A program made the translations under genes and the position numbers. The notes under the pieces were generated by a model. It was not told the DNA's origin. It ran no database searches and worked only from the letters and a program-made list of their open reading frames with translations. From SAT2750 sp964476375 (GTDB taxonomy: Bacteria > Planctomycetota > Planctomycetia > Pirellulales > Pirellulaceae): a stretch of 12,313 nt of DNA. Shown here in pieces: positions 6,502 through 12,313 of this stretch; the stretch's first letter is position 1, and each line of letters begins with the position of its first letter. The stretch lies in NCBI GenBank assembly GCA_964476375.1, contig CAYYZW010000227.1:1-12313 (forward strand). Direction: 5' to 3'.

Positions 6502-9500
6502 ATGTCAACTGATGCACCGACCCCTGCCCTTCCAGAGGGCAATGAAATCATCGATTCTCAAATTCCGGCGGAGGGTGGTTCGCCACGGGCCGGTGGGTTC
6601 TCGGCAGTGGACCGCATCGCGGTCATCGCTTTTATCCTCTCCGGCTTCCTGGCGCTGGTTTACGAGATCTGCTGGATGCGGCAGTCCTCGTTGATTCTCG
6701 GTTCCACGACCTTTGCGGTCAGCACGGTGCTGGCGGTTTTCCTGGGTGGCCTGGCACTGGGGAATTACTTTTTTGGGCGGGCATCGAAATACAACCGGCA
6801 GCCGATGCGTCTTTACGCTCTGCTGGAGATCGGTGTCGGTCTTCTGGTCCTGGTCTCTCCTTACCTGCTGCAATTTGCCAATTCACTTTATTCCTCCATC
6901 TATGACGACGTGGTCGGCAACCTGCTGGTACTTTCCCTGTTGCGGATAGGGTTAATTAGTCTTTGCCTGCTGCCGGCCACGATTCTGATGGGGGGGACAC
7001 TGCCACTGCTCTGCCGCCATTTCGTCAGGGAGTCGGACGGTATCCTGACCTCGATTGGCTGGCTCTACGCGTTCAATACGCTCGGAGCGGCAACCGGTTG
7101 TGCGATCTGCGGGTTCGTGTTGATTCCTTACGTCGGTATCCGTACCACGATCCTGGTGGGCGGTGCGCTCAATATCCTCATTGGCCTGCTGCTTCGCAGC
7201 CTGACTTTTGTGGATGCAGAAGCATACGTGGAACCGGAAGAGGACGAGGAAGAACGTGAAGACGAGATCCTGCAAGAGGAGAGTCAGGCGGACGGAGAGG
7301 ACGAGGAGGAATGGGACGAGGACGAGGAGGAATGGGACGAGGACGAATGGGAGCCCTTGAGTACTCGTACGGTGATGTCCTGGCTCTTCTTTTTCACCGG
7401 TTTCGTGGCGCTCGGTCACGAGGTGGTCTGGACCCGTTTCCTCTCACTCGTACTGCACAACAATGTCTACACGTACACGCTTACGCTCTCGGTAATCCTG
7501 CTTGGTATCGTCATCGGGAGCTGGATCATCAGTCGCAGTTCGGATGATTCGGAGCGTCATGTTTTTCGTTTCGGCATGGTCCAGGTGGCCTCGGCGGTTC
7601 TTGTTTTCCTGGTCCTGATGTTGCCGGCCGGGCTCTGGCAGCGTTGGATGGATCCCCAGTCGATCACGGCCCAGCTGTGGGTGATTTCGCTGGTGATGCT
7701 GATACCGGCCATTTTCGCGGGTATCTCCTTTCCCCTGGGAATCCGCCTGGTCGTCGATGTGGCCTCGCACGCTGGTTCGGGGGTGGGACGGATGGCTGCC
7801 ATCAACACGCTCGGGGGGATCGCCGGCTCGCTGGCAGTGGGTTTCCTGATGCTTCCCTGGATCGGCCTTGAGAACACGCTTCGTGCGACCACCGGAATCG
7901 GCATGTTGGTGGGAATTTTTTCCTGGCTGCTTTTGGAAGGGAGTTCGCCAGTGAAGCGACGTGGCAAGTTGATCATCCTCTTCAGTCTCCTCTGGCTGCT
8001 GATCAGCCTTTCAAGTAATTCCTTCTATATCAAGCGGATGCGTCTTCCAGGGGATTTCCTGGCGGCCGATGGCCAGTTGATCGCGGAACCGGTTGAGGGA
8101 GTTGGAAGTTACATGGCCGTGCTGGGGGTCGGATCCCAGAAGGAACTGCAGGTGAACCGCATGTGGCAGGGGACGGATCAAAAAAACCACCAGACCACGG
8201 CGGCCCATATCCCGATGCTGTTTCACAGGAACCCGCGGAAGGTCCTCGTGGTGGGGCTCGGTACAGGACAGACAGCCAGGTCCTTCCTGGCGCACCCGGT
8301 CGAGAAACTCGATGTCGTTGAGATCGAGCAGGGGCTGGTGAACCTGGTTGTAGAGCACTTCGACGGCGCATCCTGGATGGGTCGCGATGAGGTGGAGATG
8401 ATTATTGACGACGGGCGGAATTATGTGTCGCACACATCCGGGACATACGACGTGATCTCCCTGGAAGTGGGCCAGGTTTTCCGTCCTGGCGTGGCCACTT
8501 TTTACACCCGGGATTTTTACCAGGAGGCCCGTGACCGACTCAGCCCGGGAGGTGTGGTCTGCCAGTTTGTTCCACTTAATTTCCTTAGTCGGGATGATTT
8601 TCTTTCCGTCGTGGCTACCTTTACCGAGACATTTCCACAGAGCGTGCTCTGGTACAACACCTCCGAACTGCTGCTGGTGGGAATGGCTGCGGACCGTATC
8701 GAGTTGCCTGACGCGAGGATTGGGTTCCTGGACTCGGAGGTATTACAGCAGGATCTGGATTTCGCCTACTGGGGAGGGGGTCGGCAGTTCCTGCAGAAGA
8801 AACATGTCTTCCTTGGCGGGTTTCTCTGTGGACCTGGCGACCTGGAGCGGATGACAGCGGGGGCAAGTATCTATGTCGACGATCGTCCGTTGCTGGAATA
8901 CCTCCGGCTCAGGGACCTGGAATACCACCGCCCGGTGATTGAACTGATCGAGGACCATCTCACGTCACTTACCGAGATCCTGGAGAAACCGCTTTCTCCC
9001 GCGCTGGTCGCATCCAGTCATCGCGTCCGTAGGGACAACTTGAAGAGTATTCTTGCCGAGCAGTACCTGGAGGCGGGGAACCGTTTGTTTGAGGATGGAG
9101 ATCCACGTGGAGCCATCGCGGTGCTCTCCTACGGGCTCAGCCTGCTGCCAAACCACGCACGCGCCAATTCCGACCTGGGTGAACGGTACCTGCAGCTGGG
9201 CCAGATGCGAAAGGGGATCAACTTTTACCTTCGGGCTGTCAATATCGACAATGACCTGGCGTCGATTCACAGTAGCCTGGGTTCCCTCTACGTTCAGATG
9301 AATGAGCCGGCACGTGCCAGGTTGCACATGGAGGAAGCCCTCCGTGTGGAGCCGGATGACATGCGGACAACCATGATGCTGGCGGATTTACTCAGTACGC
9401 ACCCGGATGCCGCGATCCGTGATGCGGAAAAAGCTTTCCAGCTGGTCAGCATGTTGATGCAGCAGGGAGGGGATTCGGACTGGCAGGTGTTAATTACGGC

Positions 9501-9771
9501 GGCAGCAGCCATGGCGGCCAACGGTGAGTTTGACCAGGCAGTGCAGGCCTGTGAACGAGCACTGCAGATCGTGGCTGGGAACGTGGAGATGGAGCAGAAT
9601 GTGCGGTTGCGGATTAACCGTTACAAGAACAAGAACCTGTTCCTGATGGCCCCCGCACCGGTTCCCGGTGTGGCTCCAGATCCTGCCGGCATGCCGCCCG
9701 CTGGACCCGGCTCGTCTGCTCTTCCGGGGCCAGTTCCAGCGCCGCAGTTGCCAGGCCCGCTCCAGCCTTGA
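6502..9771 (+). CDS. Polytopic membrane protein with spermidine-synthase-like domain and TPR repeats
   Basis: A 1089-residue fusion (numbered from ATG 6502). Residues 38-235 form about six membrane helices, opening with the SGFLALVYEICWMR-type motif of fused MFS/spermidine-synthase proteins. Residues 238-288 are a highly acidic loop with EDEEEWD repeats. Residues 291-505 hold about seven more helices, again starting with a GFVALGHEVVWTR motif, so the membrane part looks like a duplicated bundle. Residues 525-810 are a Rossmann-type polyamine-synthase-like domain: GLGTG at 585-589, VEIE with acidic Glu607, and IDDGRNY at 635-641. Residues 853-1026 contain about five TPRs, the fourth degenerate, and 1050-1089 is a Pro/Ala/Gly-rich tail. 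Key polyamine-site acids appear replaced, so true spermidine synthase activity is doubtful. The frame is open to GTG 6448, but I take the ATG because MSTDAPTP is a natural soluble N-terminus. Role unknown; scaffold or SAM-dependent enzyme at the membrane. Confidence 0.88.
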   Translation: MSTDAPTPALPEGNEIIDSQIPAEGGSPRAGGFSAVDRIAVIAFILSGFLALVYEICWMRQSSLILGSTTFAVSTVLAVFLGGLALGNYFFGRASKYNRQPMRLYALLEIGVGLLVLVSPYLLQFANSLYSSIYDDVVGNLLVLSLLRIGLISLCLLPATILMGGTLPLLCRHFVRESDGILTSIGWLYAFNTLGAATGCAICGFVLIPYVGIRTTILVGGALNILIGLLLRSLTFVDAEAYVEPEEDEEEREDEILQEESQADGEDEEEWDEDEEEWDEDEWEPLSTRTVMSWLFFFTGFVALGHEVVWTRFLSLVLHNNVYTYTLTLSVILLGIVIGSWIISRSSDDSERHVFRFGMVQVASAVLVFLVLMLPAGLWQRWMDPQSITAQLWVISLVMLIPAIFAGISFPLGIRLVVDVASHAGSGVGRMAAINTLGGIAGSLAVGFLMLPWIGLENTLRATTGIGMLVGIFSWLLLEGSSPVKRRGKLIILFSLLWLLISLSSNSFYIKRMRLPGDFLAADGQLIAEPVEGVGSYMAVLGVGSQKELQVNRMWQGTDQKNHQTTAAHIPMLFHRNPRKVLVVGLGTGQTARSFLAHPVEKLDVVEIEQGLVNLVVEHFDGASWMGRDEVEMIIDDGRNYVSHTSGTYDVISLEVGQVFRPGVATFYTRDFYQEARDRLSPGGVVCQFVPLNFLSRDDFLSVVATFTETFPQSVLWYNTSELLLVGMAADRIELPDARIGFLDSEVLQQDLDFAYWGGGRQFLQKKHVFLGGFLCGPGDLERMTAGASIYVDDRPLLEYLRLRDLEYHRPVIELIEDHLTSLTEILEKPLSPALVASSHRVRRDNLKSILAEQYLEAGNRLFEDGDPRGAIAVLSYGLSLLPNHARANSDLGERYLQLGQMRKGINFYLRAVNIDNDLASIHSSLGSLYVQMNEPARARLHMEEALRVEPDDMRTTMMLADLLSTHPDAAIRDAEKAFQLVSMLMQQGGDSDWQVLITAAAAMAANGEFDQAVQACERALQIVAGNVEMEQNVRLRINRYKNKNLFLMAPAPVPGVAPDPAGMPPAGPGSSALPGPVPAPQLPGPLQP
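7297..7353 (+). repeat. In-frame 21-base tandem repeat encoding EDEEEWD
   Basis: Two perfect adjacent 21-base copies (7297-7317 and 7318-7338) encode EDEEEWD each. A shortened third copy (7339-7353) encodes EDEWE. The repeats lie in the acidic loop of the membrane protein. Perfect nucleotide identity between copies suggests recent duplication by replication slippage, and copy number may vary between strains. Confidence 0.85.
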
Positions 9772-9772
9772 G

Positions 9773-10690
9773 TTATGGTTTCACGGGTGGGGCACTTTGC
9801 TCCACAGTAATCTGGCCCCCGTTTTTTACCATCGCCGGAGCCCGGGGATCGTCCTCGACCAGATCACAGTTGATCACGCGGGCTCGACAATGCCCCTCGG
9901 TTCTCAGCTGGGCACGACCGTTGTTGCCTACCAGGCAGGCCCGGATGGTCAGCCGCGAGGCACCACCGACGGAAATGCCACTTCGCCCGTTTCCACGGGA
10001 GATCAAACCGACCAGTTCCACGTGATTGGCACCATCGTGGGCGTTGACTCCGTCAAGCCGGTATCCCTGGATGACCAGGTCTGCAATGAAAACGTGACGG
10101 GCCTCGTAGACCGTGATTCCGACTTGCCTGCTTGTCTGGGTCAACGGGTAATCCTCGGGGAGCTTGTTTTCTTCGCCACGAAAATAGACATCTCCCTTGT
10201 AAAGGCACCACTCGAGCGGCTTCAGGGATGGAAGTGAATCCTCCTTGACCATCACCCGGGGTGCCGGACGACCGCCATTGAAGATCAGCAGCGACTTGTA
10301 TTCTGGCGTGAACCGGTAGAGGTCCTTCTGGACTGGTTTCCAGACATCGGCAGAAATATCCGTGCTCCCGTCCAGCACAGCCCCGTTTCCCTGGATCACG
10401 AACGGCCGGGTCACGAGGCCGCTATTGCGGCCTCCCTGGACGGTTATCGACTCACGGTAAGGGGTCCCGGTATTGGCAATCACGACATGGTCCCCCTTGC
10501 GGGCCGCCCTCATTGCCCGGTCGATCGTCCTGAAGGGACCATGATCCTGGGTGTCCGCGATCGGGGCCCGGCCGTCATGCCGGTCATCGCCGGAAAGGTT
10601 GTTCACATACAGATTTCTGGCCAGGGCCGTGTTGACCAGCAGAAGGCAACTGACACATGCAAGCAGCGTCAGGAATGCTCGGGAGGACAT
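9773..10690 (-). CDS. Secreted right-handed beta-helix (pectate-lyase-like fold) protein
   Basis: A 305-residue exported protein. Residues 1-24 are a Sec signal peptide: a short basic start, the hydrophobic core FLTLLACVSCLLLV, and cleavage after ALA at 22-24. The mature part opens with LYVNNLSGDDRHDGR, then PFRTIDRAMRAARKGDHVVI, the usual beginning of DUF1565-like beta-helix proteins (a YV..GxD..GT.. turn, then PF.TI..A). Later stretches such as FVIQGNGAVLDGS, HVFIADLVIQGYRLDGVNAHDGANHVELVGLISRGN (in part) and SRLTIRACLVGNNGR match beta-helix coils with Asn/Gly turns. I see no catalytic motif, so it may bind or cleave polysaccharide or be structural. The stop (TAA) is one base from the stop of the convergent membrane-protein gene. 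Start ATG 10690 has a weak GGGGAAAC upstream and a promoter candidate about 65-95 bases before it. Confidence 0.82.
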   Translation of the reverse strand: MSSRAFLTLLACVSCLLLVNTALARNLYVNNLSGDDRHDGRAPIADTQDHGPFRTIDRAMRAARKGDHVVIANTGTPYRESITVQGGRNSGLVTRPFVIQGNGAVLDGSTDISADVWKPVQKDLYRFTPEYKSLLIFNGGRPAPRVMVKEDSLPSLKPLEWCLYKGDVYFRGEENKLPEDYPLTQTSRQVGITVYEARHVFIADLVIQGYRLDGVNAHDGANHVELVGLISRGNGRSGISVGGASRLTIRACLVGNNGRAQLRTEGHCRARVINCDLVEDDPRAPAMVKNGGQITVEQSAPPVKP

Positions 10691-10756
10691 GCTGTTTCCC
10701 CGCTCGAAAGGAAAAGTTCTTTGTTTCCGGGCTTCGAGTACCCGTTTGCGGTGAGG

Positions 10757-10785
10757 ATTGTGCGGGAATCCCCCACTGACGTCAA
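10757..10785 (-). promoter_or_regulatory. Candidate promoter of the beta-helix gene with a dyad in the spacer
   Basis: On the minus strand TTGACG (10785-10780), a 17-base spacer, then CACAAT (10762-10757). The -35 matches consensus at five of six positions and the -10 at four of six, with ideal spacing. The spacer and first bases of the -10 form an imperfect inverted repeat at 10760-10776 (GTGGGGG, three bases, CCCGCAC; six of seven pairs match), which could be an operator or chance. It lies in the 153-base gap after cysNC. Confidence 0.35.
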
Positions 10786-10843
10786 GGCACGTGTGAAAGG
10801 ACAGGGGTTCCGGTCCACGAGTCCCGGATTTCCATGCTCGCGT

Positions 10844-12313
10844 TCAGGAGGACGAGAGGATATCGCGAGACTCAAGCAGTTGGACGATCTGGTCCACGCA
10901 CTGGCCGACATCCAGCTGCTCTGTTTCCACGCGCAGGGCGGGATCCACCGGTTCCTCGTACGTCGCAGACACACCGGGGAAGTTGCGAATCTCTCCCCGG
11001 TCGACTTTCTCGTAGATGCCGCTTGTATCCCGCTCTCTGCAGACCTCCAGCGGGGCATGCACGTGGATGACCAGGAAGCGGTCATTGCCAATCGTCTCGG
11101 CGGCCCGTTGGCGGATCTCCTCGCTGGGAGCCACCAGCGCGGCGATACAGATCAGTCCGGCATTATTCATCAGCTGCGCCACCTCGGCACTCCGTCGCAG
11201 GTTCTCACTCCGGTCCTCGGCAGTGAACCCCAGGTCCTTGCTGATACCCCGCCGGAGATTCTGGCCATCGAGAACCATTGCTGCTCGACCCATGTCAAAC
11301 AGCCGCCGTTCCAGGGCGTAGGCCAGTGAGGTCTTTCCTGCTCCGGTCAGGCCGGTCAGCAGCAGCGTGACTGGCTTCTGGCCGAAACGGGCTTCCCGCT
11401 CGTTCGTCTCCACGGCGCTGGTGGAATCCTGGAGTTCTCTTTGGTATTGATCCAGGTCATCCCAGAGTTCCGACTGCCTTGTGCCTGCGGTGCGATCCAG
11501 GATCATCCCGGCCGCGACCGTGCTATTGGAGATCCGGTCGATCACGATAAAGGAACCGGTGGCACGGTTTCGCTGGTAACTGTCAAAGGAGACTGGTTCA
11601 CTGAGCGAAATATCACAACGGCCGATCTCGTTGAGTCCCAGGGTGGGGGCGTTTTCACGGTGCAGTGTATTGACGTCGACCTGGTAGCGGAGCGTGCTCA
11701 CGGTTCCGGTAATCATTCGCGTGGTCTGCTTGAAAAGATACTGCTTGCCGGGCACCATCGGTTCCTCCGACATCCAGACGATCATCGTGCTGAGCTTCTG
11801 CTGTTGCTTGGGGACGTTCCCTGGCCGGACGATCATGTCACCACGGCTGCAGTCGATTTCGTCTTCGAGTGTGAGGGTCACTGCCAGCGGGGCAAAGGCC
11901 TCCTTGAGCGATCCGTCAAAAGTCTCGATCGACTTGACACGGGTTGTCTTTCCGGAGGGAAGCACCATCACCTCGTCCCCGCTACGGACAATCCCCGAGG
12001 CGATCGTGCCGCTAAAGCCACGGAAATCCAGGTCGGGCCTTAGAACCATCTGGACCGGCATACGGAAGTCCTGCAGGTTCCGGTCGGAACCGATGTAGAC
12101 CGATTCAAGAAAACTCATCAGCGTATTGCCGTTGTACCACGGCATCTTTTCACTGGTATCCACCACGTTATCACCATGTAACGCGGAGATCGGAATGAAA
12201 TGCAGGTCAGGAATGTCCAGCCGGGACACAAACTGCTGGTACTCGGTTCGAATATTGTCAAACACCTGCTGGTCAAAATCGCCCAGGTCCATCTTGTTGC
12301 CTGCCACCAGCAC
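10844..12313 (-). CDS. cysNC: Sulfate adenylyltransferase subunit 1 / adenylylsulfate kinase fusion (partial, N-terminus beyond right edge)
   Basis: CysN is the GTPase that drives ATP sulfurylase (with CysD) to form APS; the CysC part phosphorylates APS to PAPS. The 489 visible residues start inside the GTPase domain: the G4 box NKMD is at 7-10 and a G5-like SAL at 43-45, so about 150 residues with G1-G3 are missing. The first codon, GTG, is an internal Val. EF-Tu-like domains II and III cover about 85-275 (SRGDMI at 156-161). A linker follows, then the kinase at 313-485: P-loop GLTGAGKT at 321-328, LDGQNLRRG at 348-356, DRSENLRR at 367-374, and RNFPGV at 443-448. The kinase differs from canonical CysC in having DGQN for DGDN and VAP where the phospho-serine ISP motif is expected. 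cysD would be expected upstream, outside the window. Confidence 0.94.
   Translation of the reverse strand: MLVAGNKMDLGDFDQQVFDNIRTEYQQFVSRLDIPDLHFIPISALHGDNVVDTSEKMPWYNGNTLMSFLESVYIGSDRNLQDFRMPVQMVLRPDLDFRGFSGTIASGIVRSGDEVMVLPSGKTTRVKSIETFDGSLKEAFAPLAVTLTLEDEIDCSRGDMIVRPGNVPKQQQKLSTMIVWMSEEPMVPGKQYLFKQTTRMITGTVSTLRYQVDVNTLHRENAPTLGLNEIGRCDISLSEPVSFDSYQRNRATGSFIVIDRISNSTVAAGMILDRTAGTRQSELWDDLDQYQRELQDSTSAVETNEREARFGQKPVTLLLTGLTGAGKTSLAYALERRLFDMGRAAMVLDGQNLRRGISKDLGFTAEDRSENLRRSAEVAQLMNNAGLICIAALVAPSEEIRQRAAETIGNDRFLVIHVHAPLEVCRERDTSGIYEKVDRGEIRNFPGVSATYEEPVDPALRVETEQLDVGQCVDQIVQLLESRDILSSS

Noticed and set aside
10800..10843. Possible terminator after cysNC (TCCGG ... CCGGA on the minus strand).
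   Set aside because: Only a 5-base stem with a 10-base loop and no T-tract downstream.
10487..11329. A 280-codon plus-strand frame across the beta-helix start and the cysNC kinase region.
   Set aside because: It overlaps two well-supported minus-strand genes and the gap between them, and its product shows no motif.

Overview
The window looks like a chromosomal segment of a planctomycete (Planctomycetota). This is inference from gene content, not from a marker gene. Clues are the moderately high GC, few Shine-Dalgarno sites, a double-CxxC zinc-ribbon N-terminus ending in LPPALV, a giant membrane protein with a spermidine-synthase-like domain and TPRs, a Tat-exported BNR sialidase-like protein, and a fused CysN/CysC with an unusual DGQN kinase motif. 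No mobile element, CRISPR array, tRNA or rRNA was seen, and gene density is high: no gap exceeds about 200 bases.

Left part (1-3800), all on the minus strand. In transcription order: a Tat-secreted sialidase-like beta-propeller (2619-3800), a CPBP intramembrane protease (1825-2556) and an M32 metallocarboxypeptidase (256-1788), with small gaps that suggest one transcript. After a 111-base gap comes the start of a zinc-ribbon protein that runs off the left edge (144-1).

Middle part (3801-9771), plus strand. A 199-base divergent promoter region precedes pckA (ATP-dependent PEP carboxykinase). birA (biotin-protein ligase) begins on the base after the pckA stop. After 66 bases comes a 1089-residue membrane protein with two transmembrane bundles separated by an acidic Trp-containing repeat, then a degenerate spermidine-synthase-like domain, TPRs and a Pro-rich tail.

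Right part (9773-12313), minus strand. A secreted beta-helix protein converges tail to tail with the membrane protein, with one base between the stops. Upstream of it is the 3' two thirds of a bifunctional sulfate adenylyltransferase subunit 1 / APS kinase (cysNC), cut by the right edge.

Functionally the window mixes central metabolism (gluconeogenic PEP formation; activation of biotin enzymes such as pyruvate carboxylase, which would feed oxaloacetate to PEPCK), sulfate activation, and exported or membrane proteins acting on glycans and peptides. I see no defence or mobile system. The most unusual element is the membrane spermidine-synthase-like/TPR protein, whose polyamine-site residues appear to be lost.
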